Shown here: positions 33,815 through 42,892 of the stretch, in pieces
Layout: the number at the start of each line of letters is the position of its first letter
Numbering within the stretch: the stretch's first letter is position 1
DNA from: CAZAXU01 sp964489245
GTDB taxonomy: Bacteria; Bacteroidota; Bacteroidia; Flavobacteriales; Flavobacteriaceae
Assembly (NCBI GenBank): GCA_964489245.1
Contig: CAZAXU010000010.1
Location: 1 to 51,698 of the forward strand
Length of the DNA: 51,698 bases
Reading direction: 5' to 3'
Translations under genes and position numbers: made by a program
Notes under the pieces: generated by a model
What the model saw: only the letters and a program-made list of their open reading frames with translations
The model's database searches: none
Told to the model about the DNA's origin: nothing

Positions 33815-34666
33815 ATGAGATCAAAAACCTGGTTAGTTCTGATTTCTTTTTTGGTTTGGGGTGCGGGAAGCACGTATTGGTATGTTTGTAAAATCAAAGG
33901 ATTTTGCACACAGACTGAACTTGTGAAAACACCGGAGCAATCAGTTGAGAAAACAGAAACAAAACAAGAAACTAAGAAAAAACTTGCTGATTTATTGTCC
34001 TTCAATTGGTCAGACGAGAAACCGGTAGTTCGTGATAACAATGAATGGACAGCCGAGGTGAAATCTATTGCTCAATTAAAAGCTGAGGGAAAAAAATTAT
34101 TAGTTCAAGGCCCGTATTACGCCGGTGAGACCAACAATACAAGCTTTGAAAATCTGGGACTAGCAAGAGCGGCGAAAGTGAAAGCTCTTTTTGCTAAAGA
34201 ACTCGATCCGGAATTGATTGTCACAGAAGCAAAATTAATTGAAGCAGGCACAACACATCCGAATATTTTTAGCGGTTATAAGTCATACGTACATTGGGTT
34301 GTCAGAAATGATTTTGTAAAAGAGATTAACGGAAAAACACTGATTCATTTTCCTTTCAATTCTGCAGAAGAAATTAAGACACCGGAAATTTTGAACTATC
34401 TCAGCGGTTTGCAAGAACAGCTAAAAGCCAATCCTAATCAGAAGCTCTCAATTATAGGCTATACAGATAATATAGGAAAAAAATATGTCAATAAATATTT
34501 AGGCATGATAAGAGCCAAGAAAATCAGGAAAATACTAACAAAAAACGGAATTGCTAAAAACAGAATCAGCATATCATCAGAGGGAGAAAACAATCCTATT
34601 GCAGATAATAATACCAAAGAAGGTAGAAGTAAAAACAGAAGAGTAGAAATATCAATTATAAAATAA
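33815..34666 (+). CDS. OmpA-family protein with N-terminal membrane anchor
   Basis: 283 residues. An N-terminal hydrophobic segment (5-23) is followed by two cysteines (C25, C31). The middle part (about 65-165) reads like a first OmpA-type or BON-like domain (AKVKALFAKELDPELIVTEAKL). The C-terminal OmpA domain has IHFPFNSAEEIKTPEI, LSIIGYTDNIGKKYVNKYLG, RAKKIRKILTKNGI and GRSKNRRVEISI, the peptidoglycan-binding signature. The Asp/Arg pair that binds diaminopimelate is kept (TDN; SKNRRVE). It forms a pair with the next gene, 7 bases away. Confidence 0.85.
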   Translation: MRSKTWLVLISFLVWGAGSTYWYVCKIKGFCTQTELVKTPEQSVEKTETKQETKKKLADLLSFNWSDEKPVVRDNNEWTAEVKSIAQLKAEGKKLLVQGPYYAGETNNTSFENLGLARAAKVKALFAKELDPELIVTEAKLIEAGTTHPNIFSGYKSYVHWVVRNDFVKEINGKTLIHFPFNSAEEIKTPEILNYLSGLQEQLKANPNQKLSIIGYTDNIGKKYVNKYLGMIRAKKIRKILTKNGIAKNRISISSEGENNPIADNNTKEGRSKNRRVEISIIK

Positions 34667-34673
34667 AACAACT

Positions 34674-35234
34674 ATGAATATATTAGTAAGCGGCTTATTC
34701 AGCGCAGCAGATTCTTATGGGAAAGACACTGCTATATTTGAAATTATTTTAATGCTTCTCGTAGCATTTATTCTTGGATACCTATTGCGTTATCTGTTGG
34801 GTGGTAAGTCCACGGATGATGTAAATTGGAAAGTTAAATATGAAGATCTAGACCATAAATACACACTTTCAACCAATCAACTTTCCATTTATGAAACAGA
34901 AAATAAAAGATTGAAAACAGAGCTTGATGAGTGCAATAAAGGCACGAAGATGGGTTTTGCCGCCGTGCCACCGGAAGAGAGAGATAATCTGAAAAAGGTG
35001 GAGGGGATAGGTCCGAAAATTGAACAGCTTCTTTTTGATGGAGGTGTATATACTTGGGAACAACTATCTCAAACCGATGTGTCTTATATTCAGAAAATAT
35101 TAGACAATGCGGGACCAAATTATAAAGTACATAACCCTGCAACTTGGCCAAAACAAGCAGAATTAGCAGCACAAGGGAAATGGGATGAACTGGAGAAATG
35201 GCAAGATGAACTTAAGGGAGGAAGACCTTCTTAG
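34674..35234 (+). CDS. Membrane-anchored helix-hairpin-helix protein
   Basis: 186 residues. One membrane helix (about 19-42, FEIILMLLVAFILGYLLRYL), a coiled-coil-like segment (about 55-85, KYTLSTNQLSIYETENKRLK), then a helix-hairpin-helix domain (LKKVEGIGPKIEQLLFDGG, about 102-120) of the type described as predicted flap-endonuclease-1-like. No nuclease residues are evident; the HhH element normally binds DNA or mediates protein contact. It is paired with an OmpA protein, so a cell-wall to DNA or ribosome tether is possible (inference). A terminator follows at 35257. Confidence 0.8.
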   Translation: MNILVSGLFSAADSYGKDTAIFEIILMLLVAFILGYLLRYLLGGKSTDDVNWKVKYEDLDHKYTLSTNQLSIYETENKRLKTELDECNKGTKMGFAAVPPEERDNLKKVEGIGPKIEQLLFDGGVYTWEQLSQTDVSYIQKILDNAGPNYKVHNPATWPKQAELAAQGKWDELEKWQDELKGGRPS

Positions 35235-35256
35235 TCATTGGCATGAAAATATTTAG

Positions 35257-35288
35257 GAGACTGTTCGTCAGAGCAGTCTCTTTTTTTT
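35257..35288 (+). terminator. Terminator after the OmpA-HhH operon
   Basis: A 10-pair stem, GAGACTGTTC / GAGCAGTCTC (one wobble), with loop GTCA, then eight T. It lies inside the longest open frame of priA, which shows that priA starts further downstream. Confidence 0.88.
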
Positions 35289-35329
35289 GCGCTGGTTATA
35301 AATTTAATACTATTTTTACACTGTTATTT

Positions 35330-37789
35330 ATGGCAAAAAAAAATCAGACATATTATGTTGATGTCATACTTCCGTTGAATCTGTGGAATAGTTTTACTTA
35401 CAGAGTTTCAGAAGATGAGTTTTATTTCTTGCACAAAGGAATGCGTGTAGCGGTTAATTTTGGAAAAAGTGGCGTCCAAACAGGACTCGTATTTAAAAAA
35501 CATCATGATGCGCCAAAACACTATCAAACCAAGAACATATCGCATATAGTTGATAATGAATCAATTGTGACTAAAGAGCAATGGGAGTTGTGGCAATTTA
35601 TTTCAGATTATTATCTCACTCCTTTAGGTTTGGTGATGAAGGCAGCTTTGCCGGCTTCTTTTATGTTGGAAAGCAATACTTATCTTCTTTTGAACCAAGA
35701 CGTGAAAGTTGAAAATGAGCAATTGAATGATGATGAATTTATGCTGATCGAAGCGCTAAAGCTTCAAAAAAGTATAGATATTAAGAGCTTGCAAAATATT
35801 TTGGATAAAAAAAATGTAATAAGCATCGTTAACGGACTTATCAAAAAAAGTTTGATACACAGTCTCCAAGAAGTCAATGAAAAATATAAACCCAAAACAG
35901 AACATTATATTCAGCTTCATAAGCAATGGAAAGGAAAGGATATTAATTTATTATTTGAGAAATTAGCCAAAAATGCAGAAAAACAGAGAGAACTTTTGTT
36001 GAAATTTTTTGCAATACAACGAAATAATATTCCCGTATTGAAAAAGAGATTGTTAATGGAAAGTTCGGCAGGTCTTTCATCTCTTAAAGGCTTGATAAAA
36101 AAAGATATTTTACAAGAACGAATCACTAACATTGACCGGATTAATTTTGAAAAATCTTCTGAAAAAATCAAAACCTTGTCTGAAGATCAACAAGAAGTTT
36201 TGAAACAGATCAAACAGAATTTTCAAACGGAAAAACCTCAATTGTTCAAAGGGGTAACCTCCAGTGGCAAGACGGAAATATACATCCACATTATCAAAGA
36301 CCTGATAAAGCAAAAAAAGCAAGTGCTCTATTTGGTGCCGGAGATTGCCTTGACCACACAATTGGTGCAGCGCTTGGTTAAGGTGTTTGGCAATGATATT
36401 GCCGTATATCATTCCAGATATTCACAACAGGAAAGGAGAGAAGTTTGGATGCATGTTTTGAAGGGAAATAATCAAGCAAAGATTATATTGGGTGCACGTT
36501 CGGCGATCTTTCTGCCGTTTAATAATTTGGATTTAATCGTTGTAGATGAAGAACACGAATCTTCTTATAAACAACACAAACCGGCACCACGCTATCAAGC
36601 CAGAGACATGGCGGTTTTACTGGGAAAAATTCACCAAGCAAAGGTGTTGTTGGGTTCTGCAACCCCTTCAATTGAAAGCAGTAAGAATGCAGAAAAACAA
36701 AAATATACTTTTGTCAAACTTGATAAAAGATACAAGGATGTGAAATTGCCAGAAATTCAAATTGTCGATTTAAAGGAACAGTTGAGAAAAAAGAGGAATA
36801 AAGGCAATTTTTCAGATTTTGCTCTGAAAGAAATTGAGCAAAATCTTCAAGAGAAAAAACAAATTATTGTTTTTCAAAACAGAAGAGGATATGCGCCGGT
36901 TTCACAATGTGAGGATTGTGGTCATGTAATTCAGTGTCCGAATTGCGATGTGAGCCTCACACTGCATAAGTCCAAACGAAAGCTCAAATGTCACTATTGT
37001 GGCTATCAAATGTCACAACCTGTTTTATGTCCGGCTTGTGGAAACCCGTCTATCTCATATAAGGGAATAGGGACAGAGCAGATTCAAAATGATTTGCAAC
37101 AGATTTTTCCTGAAGCAGTGGTAGGAAGAATGGATAGCGATATGACAAAAGCCAAAAACAGCTTTGCCAAAATCATCTCCGATTTTCAAAATCTAGAAAC
37201 AGATATTTTGGTGGGTACACAAATGCTGGTCAAAGGCTTAGATTTTGAGAATGTAGGATTGGTTTTGGTGATGAATGCAGATCAGTTGCTGTATTATCCC
37301 GATTTCAGAGCAGATGAACGTAGTTTTCAAATGTTGTTGCAAGTTGCCGGCAGGGCAGGAAGAAAGAAAGAGCAAGGAAAAGTGTTGATTCAAACATTCA
37401 ATCCGAGGCATCCCGTTTTGAAAATGGTCAAAAGTGCCGATTATCAGAAGATGTATGATCAACAGTTGTTGCTAAGAAAAAATTTATATTATCCTCCTTT
37501 TAGTAAATTAATCAGATTTGAACTGAAAGACAGAAATCCGCAAAAGGTTCTGGAAGCATCACAATGGCTTGCCAAATCTTTTGAGAATTATTTTTCAAAA
37601 GTTTTGGGTCCTTCAGACCCTTTGATTCCTAGAATAAGAAATAAATACATCAAAGAAATAGTGATTAAACTCAAACCAAATAAACAACTTGATCAACAGA
37701 AAAAAATGATTTTAAAAATTATTCATACTTTCAATAATATTCCACAATATAAGTCTGTTAGAGTAAATATTGATGTAGATCCGTATTGA
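35330..37789 (+). CDS. priA: Primosomal replication restart helicase PriA
   Basis: 819 residues from the ATG at 35330 (MAKKNQTYYVDVILPL). The 29 extra codons upstream cross a strong terminator and are not homologous. Order: DNA-binding domain, winged helix, helicase core with Walker A GVTSSGKTEIY, LVPEIALTTQL, DEEHESSYKQ, LLGSATPSIES, then the zinc region with eight cysteines (CEDCGHVIQCPNCD, CHYCGYQ, CPACGNP), GTEQIQNDL and QVAGRAGR. It reloads the replisome at stalled forks. Confidence 0.96.
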   Translation: MAKKNQTYYVDVILPLNLWNSFTYRVSEDEFYFLHKGMRVAVNFGKSGVQTGLVFKKHHDAPKHYQTKNISHIVDNESIVTKEQWELWQFISDYYLTPLGLVMKAALPASFMLESNTYLLLNQDVKVENEQLNDDEFMLIEALKLQKSIDIKSLQNILDKKNVISIVNGLIKKSLIHSLQEVNEKYKPKTEHYIQLHKQWKGKDINLLFEKLAKNAEKQRELLLKFFAIQRNNIPVLKKRLLMESSAGLSSLKGLIKKDILQERITNIDRINFEKSSEKIKTLSEDQQEVLKQIKQNFQTEKPQLFKGVTSSGKTEIYIHIIKDLIKQKKQVLYLVPEIALTTQLVQRLVKVFGNDIAVYHSRYSQQERREVWMHVLKGNNQAKIILGARSAIFLPFNNLDLIVVDEEHESSYKQHKPAPRYQARDMAVLLGKIHQAKVLLGSATPSIESSKNAEKQKYTFVKLDKRYKDVKLPEIQIVDLKEQLRKKRNKGNFSDFALKEIEQNLQEKKQIIVFQNRRGYAPVSQCEDCGHVIQCPNCDVSLTLHKSKRKLKCHYCGYQMSQPVLCPACGNPSISYKGIGTEQIQNDLQQIFPEAVVGRMDSDMTKAKNSFAKIISDFQNLETDILVGTQMLVKGLDFENVGLVLVMNADQLLYYPDFRADERSFQMLLQVAGRAGRKKEQGKVLIQTFNPRHPVLKMVKSADYQKMYDQQLLLRKNLYYPPFSKLIRFELKDRNPQKVLEASQWLAKSFENYFSKVLGPSDPLIPRIRNKYIKEIVIKLKPNKQLDQQKKMILKIIHTFNNIPQYKSVRVNIDVDPY

Positions 37790-37791
37790 TA

Positions 37792-37827
37792 AAAAAAATC
37801 AATCCGTGAAAACAGATTGATTTTTTT
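37792..37827. terminator. Bidirectional terminator between priA and tRNA-Ala
   Basis: A perfect 13-pair stem, AAAAAAATCAATC / GATTGATTTTTTT, with a 10-base loop. A and T runs on both sides serve the two converging units. Confidence 0.9.
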
Positions 37828-37828
37828 G

Positions 37829-37902
37829 TGGAGCCGAAGGGAGTCGAACCCTCGACCTCTTGACTGCCAGTCAAGCACTCTAGCCAACTGAGCTACGGCC
37901 CC
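37829..37902 (-). tRNA. tRNA-Ala (anticodon GGC)
   Basis: 74 bases read on the minus strand from GGGGCCGTAGCTCAGTTGG. The anticodon arm is CTTGA-CTGGCAG-TCAAG with anticodon GGC (codon GCC, plus GCU by wobble). The acceptor stem carries the G3-U70 pair that identifies alanine tRNAs. The T-arm is CGAGG-GTTCGACT-CCCTTCG-like, and the discriminator is A. CCA is not encoded. Confidence 0.95.
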
Positions 37903-37915
37903 GTTTTAAGAAAAA

Positions 37916-37947
37916 CAAAAGTAGTAAAAAAATTCTTTTCTTTGCAA
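37916..37947 (-). promoter_or_regulatory. Promoter of tRNA-Ala
   Basis: On the minus strand TTG (37945-37947) and TACTTTTG (37916-37923) are 21 bases apart; the -7 element is 13 bases before the tRNA. Confidence 0.7.
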
Positions 37948-37962
37948 AACAATTTGAGATAA

Positions 37963-39273
37963 ATGTCTGAAAAAATTTCACTTAGATCAATTAACCGCTT
38001 GGCAATACCATCCATATTGGCAGGAATCATTGAACCTGTCATTTCAATAAGTGATACGGCAATCGTGGGGCATGTGACATTGAATCCTACAGAAAGTCTG
38101 GCGGCTGTTGGAATTGTGGGCTCGTTTCTCTCTGCAATTATATGGATTCTTGCTCAGACAAAAAGTTCCATTTCCAGTATTGTGTCTCAAAAATTAGGAA
38201 GCAATCAAATCAATGATATAAAAACATTAATTCCGCAAACAATGCTTCTTAATGTGACGGTTGGCATTTTGTTCTCCGGCTTTAGTTTTTGGTTTGCTCG
38301 AGAAATATTTATGCTATACAGTGCCAAAGAAATCATTTTGGATTATGCAGTCTCTTATTATAAAATCAGGGTTTTCGGTCTTATTTTTACATTGATAACT
38401 TTTTTGATTTTTGGCGTTTTCAGAGGTTTGCAAAACACCTTATGGGCAATGAAAATCAGTTTGATTGGCGGTGTGCTGAATGTGTTGTTAGATTATGTTT
38501 TGGTCTATGGTGTTGGAGATATCATTCCGGCAATGCACATTCAAGGTGCTGCTTGGGCAAGTTTGATCGCACAATTTGTGATGATGCTTTTAGCAATCGG
38601 ATACTATTTAAATAAAACGCCGTTCAGATTGAATTTAAAATTAAATTTGAATCCGGAAATACGCTATTTCTTGTCATTAACCGGCAATTTGATTATCAGA
38701 ACAATTGCATTGAATGTGGCCATCTATCTTTCAAATAGATATGCAACATCATATGGCAAAGACTATATTGCTGCACACGTGATTGCTACAAATATTTGGT
38801 TGTTTTCAGCTTTTTTTATCGATGGATATGCCAATGCCGGAAATTCGATTTCAGGAAAACTTTTTGGCTCTAAAGATTTTGTAAATATGAAAATATTAAG
38901 CAAAAAGTTGCTCAAATATGGTTTGTTTGTAGCTGTGATACTATCGGCTGTTTATATTATTTCTTATCCCTTTATCGGAAAAATATTTACTCGAGAATTA
39001 GGCGTATTGAACATCTTCGATACTTTTTTCTGGTTGATTATTTTGATGCAACCCGTAGGAGCAATAGCTTTTATATTTGACGGGATATTTAAAGGAATCG
39101 GGTGGGCAAAATATTTGAGAAATATCCAGTTGATAGCCACTTTTTTAGTCTTTATCCCTACATTGGTTGTTCTGGATTATTTTGATTTTAAACTTTATGC
39201 AATTTGGATTGCTTTTTTGCTCTGGATGTCGTTTCGGGCAGGAAGTCTTTGGTTCAGGTTCAGTAAAATCTAA
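37963..39273 (+). CDS. MATE-family efflux transporter (DinF-like)
   Basis: 436 residues, about 12 membrane helices in two related halves. It starts INRLAIPSILAGIIEPVISISDTAIVGH, the first-helix motif of the family, with FGVFRGLQNTLWAMKIS and KGIGWAKYLRNIQLI in equivalent loops. It exports organic cations or drugs using an ion gradient; the substrate is unknown. The TAA overlaps the stop of the convergent HD gene. Confidence 0.9.
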   Translation: MSEKISLRSINRLAIPSILAGIIEPVISISDTAIVGHVTLNPTESLAAVGIVGSFLSAIIWILAQTKSSISSIVSQKLGSNQINDIKTLIPQTMLLNVTVGILFSGFSFWFAREIFMLYSAKEIILDYAVSYYKIRVFGLIFTLITFLIFGVFRGLQNTLWAMKISLIGGVLNVLLDYVLVYGVGDIIPAMHIQGAAWASLIAQFVMMLLAIGYYLNKTPFRLNLKLNLNPEIRYFLSLTGNLIIRTIALNVAIYLSNRYATSYGKDYIAAHVIATNIWLFSAFFIDGYANAGNSISGKLFGSKDFVNMKILSKKLLKYGLFVAVILSAVYIISYPFIGKIFTRELGVLNIFDTFFWLIILMQPVGAIAFIFDGIFKGIGWAKYLRNIQLIATFLVFIPTLVVLDYFDFKLYAIWIAFLLWMSFRAGSLWFRFSKI

Positions 39274-39932
39274 CCGGGAATTTCGCCCCATTCCAGATAA
39301 AACTGTTCCAAAAAATCCAGCATAAATTGATGTCTGTTTTCTGCCATTTCTTTGGCGGTTTTTGTGTTCATCAAATCTTTGAGTTTGAGCAATTTCTCGT
39401 AAAAATGATTGACAGTAGCTGTTTTACCTTTCTTATATTCCTCTTTTGAAAGATTCTCTTTAGGCTTGAAGTTGGGATCATAAATAAGATTGTTTTTATA
39501 GCCGCCATAGACAAATGCTCTGGCAATTCCGATGGCGCCGATAGCGTCCAAACGGTCTGCATCTTGGATAATTTCCAATTCTTTGCTGGTAAATTTCTGT
39601 TCTTCAAAAGTGTTTTTGAAAGAAATATTTTCAATGATTTTGATTATATGATCAATGCTTGATGCATCAAGTTTGTTTTTTTCTAAAAATTTCTTTGCAA
39701 TTTCAGGCCCAATACTTTCATCACCATGATGAAATTTTGAATCGGCAATATCGTGAAGATAAGCTCCAAGTAAGATAATGAACATGTCTCCTCCTTCTTT
39801 CTTTGCAATTTCCATAGATGTTTTTACAACTCTCTTGATATGCCAGAAATCGTGTCCTGCTTCTGCATTTTCAAGGGTTTTTAAAACAAATTCCTTGGTT
39901 TTCTCTATGATTTGTTGTTTGGTTTTATTCAT
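39270..39932 (-). CDS. HD-domain phosphohydrolase (YedJ-like)
   Basis: 220 residues from the ATG at 39932; a 25-codon upstream extension is hydrophobic, low-complexity and overlaps the promoter region of the divergent gene. The metal-binding residues appear in GHDFWHIKRV, AYLHDIADSKFHHGDE and IQDADRLDAIGAIGIARAF. Such proteins hydrolyse phosphate esters, probably nucleotides; the substrate is unknown. It shares its last bases with the convergent MATE gene (CTAA). Confidence 0.87.
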   Translation of the reverse strand: MNKTKQQIIEKTKEFVLKTLENAEAGHDFWHIKRVVKTSMEIAKKEGGDMFIILLGAYLHDIADSKFHHGDESIGPEIAKKFLEKNKLDASSIDHIIKIIENISFKNTFEEQKFTSKELEIIQDADRLDAIGAIGIARAFVYGGYKNNLIYDPNFKPKENLSKEEYKKGKTATVNHFYEKLLKLKDLMNTKTAKEMAENRHQFMLDFLEQFYLEWGEIPG

Positions 39933-39970
39933 TTTCACAAGCTTGACAATTATGATTAATATATTTATTG

Positions 39971-39978
39971 TATTTTTG
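39971..39978 (+). promoter_or_regulatory. -7 element TATTTTTG for the BadF-type kinase gene
   Basis: An exact TAnnTTTG match, 29 bases before the ATG at 40008. A TTG at 39943 is 25 bases upstream, longer than usual. Confidence 0.5.
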
Positions 39979-40007
39979 ACAAATTTAATAAATATAACAC
40001 AGAACAA

Positions 40008-40847
40008 ATGATTTTAATTGCAGATGCAGGCTCAACCAAAACTGCTTGGAGATTGGTCAATAATGAAAGAATGCTTGTTGGCGACTTTGAATCGGGAGGA
40101 CTAAATCCAACGGTTTTCGATGAGGAAACTTTAACTAAAAATATTGCCAGAAGTTCTGAACTTCTAAATCATGCCGCTTTTATCAAAAAGATTTTTCTCT
40201 ATGGCGCCGGAACAGATGAACCTTCTGCAAAAGAAAAACTGCAAAAAGTTTTAGGAGAGATATTTGATCACGCAAGCCTTGAAGTGTATAATGATCTTTT
40301 GGCGGCAGCCAGAGCAACAGCAGGCAAGGAAAAAGGAATTGTCTCAATTATGGGAACCGGATCCAACACCTGTTATTATGACGGAAAAGAGATTGTGAAA
40401 TCGATTGGCGGTTTTGGCTATCTTTTGATGGATGATGCATCGGGAAATTGGTTCGGAAAACAATTACTTCGAGATTATTATTTCAATAAAATGCCGATAA
40501 ATTTGAGAAGAGAATTCAAGAAGTCTTATAATCTCAATGAAGATTCACTGACTCGAGATCTATATCATAGCCCGCAACCCAACACGTTTTTGGCATCATT
40601 TGCGCCTTTTATGTCAAGATATTACAGAAGTAAATATGTAAAAGAACTATTGACCAAGGGTTTTGAACTTTTGATAGGCTACCAGTTGAGCGCTTATGAG
40701 CAATACAAGGATGTACCTTTGCATTTCAATGGTTCAATTGCCTATCATTTTCAAGAAGAACTGCTTCAAGTGATTCAAAAACACAATTTAATTCCCGGAA
40801 AAATTATTAAGAATCCTTTGGAAGAATTGGTTAATTTTCATGTATAA
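40008..40847 (+). CDS. BadF/BadG-family ATPase, probable N-acetylglucosamine kinase
   Basis: 279 residues with ASKHA-fold motifs: IADAGSTKTAWRLV, NDLLAAARATAG, IMGTGSNTCYYDG and GGFGYLLMDDASGNWFGKQLL, and HFNGSIAYHFQEEL late. In Flavobacteriia such proteins phosphorylate amino sugars, likely from wall recycling; the substrate here is inferred. It is followed 25 bases later by an aminotransferase gene on the same strand. Confidence 0.85.
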   Translation: MILIADAGSTKTAWRLVNNERMLVGDFESGGLNPTVFDEETLTKNIARSSELLNHAAFIKKIFLYGAGTDEPSAKEKLQKVLGEIFDHASLEVYNDLLAAARATAGKEKGIVSIMGTGSNTCYYDGKEIVKSIGGFGYLLMDDASGNWFGKQLLRDYYFNKMPINLRREFKKSYNLNEDSLTRDLYHSPQPNTFLASFAPFMSRYYRSKYVKELLTKGFELLIGYQLSAYEQYKDVPLHFNGSIAYHFQEELLQVIQKHNLIPGKIIKNPLEELVNFHV

Positions 40848-40872
40848 AATTTACAAGTCTTAATTTACGATT

Positions 40873-42066
40873 ATGGAACCCGTATTATCTTCGAGAATAA
40901 AAACCTTATCCACATCACAAACAATTGCCATGGCAGAACGTGCTGCAGAATTGAAAGCTGAAGGCGTAGATATTATCAGTTTAAGCTTGGGAGAGCCCGA
41001 CTTCAACACGCCGGATTATATCGTTGCGGCAGCAAAGCAAGCCATGGACAAGAAGTTTTTTAAATATCCGCCGATTGTAGGATACAAGGATGTGAGAGAA
41101 GCAATTGTAAGAAAGTTGAAAAGAGATAATAATATCACATATGCCGTAGATCAAATTGTGGTTTCAACCGGATCCAAACAGTCCATTTTCAATGCGGCAA
41201 TGGTACTGGTGAGCCCGGGCGATGAAGTTCTGTTGCCTTCTCCATATTGGGTGAGCTATTTTGAAATCGCAAAATTGGTTGGCGGTATTCCTAAACCGAT
41301 TACCACAACAATTGATAATGATTTCAAAATTACACCGGAGCAGTTGGAAGCGGCAATTACACCAAAAACAAAACTGATGATTTTCAACACGCCGACTAAT
41401 CCGAGTGGTTCTGTTTATCATAAGGAAGAATTGGAAGCTTTGGCAAAAGTGTTGGAACGCCACCCGCAAGTTTATGTGATTGCAGATGAAATCTATGAAT
41501 ATATCAATTTTTCAGGAAATTTTGCCAGCTTTGCAGCCATTCCTGAAATCTATGATAGAGTGATTACGGTGAATGGTGTGTCAAAAGCCTTTGCGATGAC
41601 CGGTTGGCGTGTGGGCTACATGGCTGCACATCCAACAATTGCCAAAGCTTGTGCAAAAATTCAAAGTCAGGTCACATCAGGCGCAAATTCAATAGCACAA
41701 AAAGCCATTATCGAAGCTTTGGACGGAGGAAAAGCAAACATACAATATATGATTGATGCCTTTAACGAAAGAAGAGCATTGGTTTATGATTTGCTGAGTG
41801 ATATCCCGGGTTTCAAAGTGAATATGCCTGAAGGAGCTTTTTATTTTTTTCCGGATGTTTCATCTTATTTCGGCAAAGAAATCAAAGGATATAAAATTAA
41901 AAATGCCACGGATATGTCCATGTATTTGCTCGAAGAAGCAAAAGTGGCAACCGTAACCGGAGATGCTTTTGGAAATCCGGAATGTCTGAGATTTTCTTAT
42001 GCCACTTCTAAAGAAGATTTGATTGAGGCAATCAGAAGAGTGAAAGCCGCATTAACAGCAGAATAA
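40873..42066 (+). CDS. Pyridoxal-phosphate aminotransferase (aspartate aminotransferase-like, class I)
   Basis: 397 residues. LSLGEPDFNTPDYI, STGSKQSIFNAAMVLVSPGDEV, FNTPTNPSGSVY, ADEIYEYINF and the PLP lysine in VNGVSKAFAMTGWRVGYM are all present, as is the C-terminal substrate arginine in CLRFSYA. Typical of the AspC Ib group, which transfers amino groups between aspartate (or aromatic amino acids) and 2-oxoglutarate. Exact specificity not readable. Confidence 0.93.
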   Translation: MEPVLSSRIKTLSTSQTIAMAERAAELKAEGVDIISLSLGEPDFNTPDYIVAAAKQAMDKKFFKYPPIVGYKDVREAIVRKLKRDNNITYAVDQIVVSTGSKQSIFNAAMVLVSPGDEVLLPSPYWVSYFEIAKLVGGIPKPITTTIDNDFKITPEQLEAAITPKTKLMIFNTPTNPSGSVYHKEELEALAKVLERHPQVYVIADEIYEYINFSGNFASFAAIPEIYDRVITVNGVSKAFAMTGWRVGYMAAHPTIAKACAKIQSQVTSGANSIAQKAIIEALDGGKANIQYMIDAFNERRALVYDLLSDIPGFKVNMPEGAFYFFPDVSSYFGKEIKGYKIKNATDMSMYLLEEAKVATVTGDAFGNPECLRFSYATSKEDLIEAIRRVKAALTAE

Positions 42067-42073
42067 AAATTGC

Positions 42074-42802
42074 ATGGGAATTGACACAAAACCATATAAG
42101 GAAAAACAAACCGGAAGAAAAGAGCAAGTGACAGAAATGTTTGATAATATTTCAGGCAATTATGACATGATGAATCGTTTGATGACCTTTGGAGTCGATG
42201 TCAGATGGAGAAAAAACGTGGTAAAAATGGTAAAAGCCGTTAAGCCTGAGAAAATTCTGGATATTGCAACGGGAACCGGAGACTTTGCTATTATGTTGGC
42301 TGAAATAAAGCCTGAGAAAATTGTAGGCTTGGATATTTCTGAAGGAATGTTGAGTGTGGGAAAGAAAAAAGTAAAAGAAAAAGGATTGGAACATTTGATT
42401 GAAATGGTGTTGGGTGATTCAGAAAATCTGCCTTTTGAAGACAATAGTTTTGATGCTGTAACGGTTGGATTCGGAGTTAGGAATTTTGAGAATCTGGACA
42501 AGGGTTTGAGTGAGATATATCGCGTGCTTAAATCTGATGGAATTTTTGTTGTTTTAGAAACATCACAACCAAGCCGTTTCCCTTTCAAACAACTTTATAA
42601 TTTTCATACAAAATATATTATTCCTGCTTTAGGAGGATTATTTTCAAAAGATAAAAGAGCCTATGATTATTTGCCGGAATCAGCAAAAGTATTTCCTTAT
42701 GGAGAGGCGTTTAACAATATTTTGAGAAAAAATAAGTTTATTTCTGTAGAAGATACACCTCTGATGTTTGGCGCTGCAAGCATATATAAATCTAGAAAAT
42801 GA
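42074..42802 (+). CDS. ubiE: Demethylmenaquinone methyltransferase
   Basis: 242 residues. VTEMFDNISGNYDMMNRLMT at the start, SAM-binding ILDIATGTGDFAIMLAE, GDSENLPFEDNSFDAVTVGF and FVVLETSQPSRFPFKQLYNF are hallmarks. It methylates demethylmenaquinone, the last step of menaquinone synthesis, and is also called menG. It lies 7 bases after the aminotransferase and before porT, a gene order often seen in this group. Confidence 0.95.
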   Translation: MGIDTKPYKEKQTGRKEQVTEMFDNISGNYDMMNRLMTFGVDVRWRKNVVKMVKAVKPEKILDIATGTGDFAIMLAEIKPEKIVGLDISEGMLSVGKKKVKEKGLEHLIEMVLGDSENLPFEDNSFDAVTVGFGVRNFENLDKGLSEIYRVLKSDGIFVVLETSQPSRFPFKQLYNFHTKYIIPALGGLFSKDKRAYDYLPESAKVFPYGEAFNNILRKNKFISVEDTPLMFGAASIYKSRK

Positions 42803-42892
42803 AAATAGGCCTGTTTATTGATTGCATGCGTTTGTTAAACAAAAGACAGACACAATCAGCTGATTAACAGTGAAATAAGAAAATATAAACAA
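42803..42892. promoter_or_regulatory. Region upstream of porT with short inverted repeats
   Basis: A 12-base perfect palindrome AATCAGCTGATT lies at 42854-42865. Nearby is an imperfect one, TTTGTTAAACAAA. These could bind a regulator; no standard promoter stands out. Confidence 0.3.

Noticed and set aside
35243..35329. N-terminal extension of PriA
   Set aside because: A strong hairpin with eight T lies inside it, and homology-like sequence starts at MAKKNQTYYVDV (35330).
37829..37902. tRNA-Gly(GCC) reading
   Set aside because: Reading the loop as CTGGCAG gives anticodon GGC, and G3-U70 is present, so it is alanine.
39933..40007. Hydrophobic N-terminal extension of the HD protein
   Set aside because: Low-complexity Ile/Val-rich sequence in the divergent promoter area; the domain begins right after Met at 39932.
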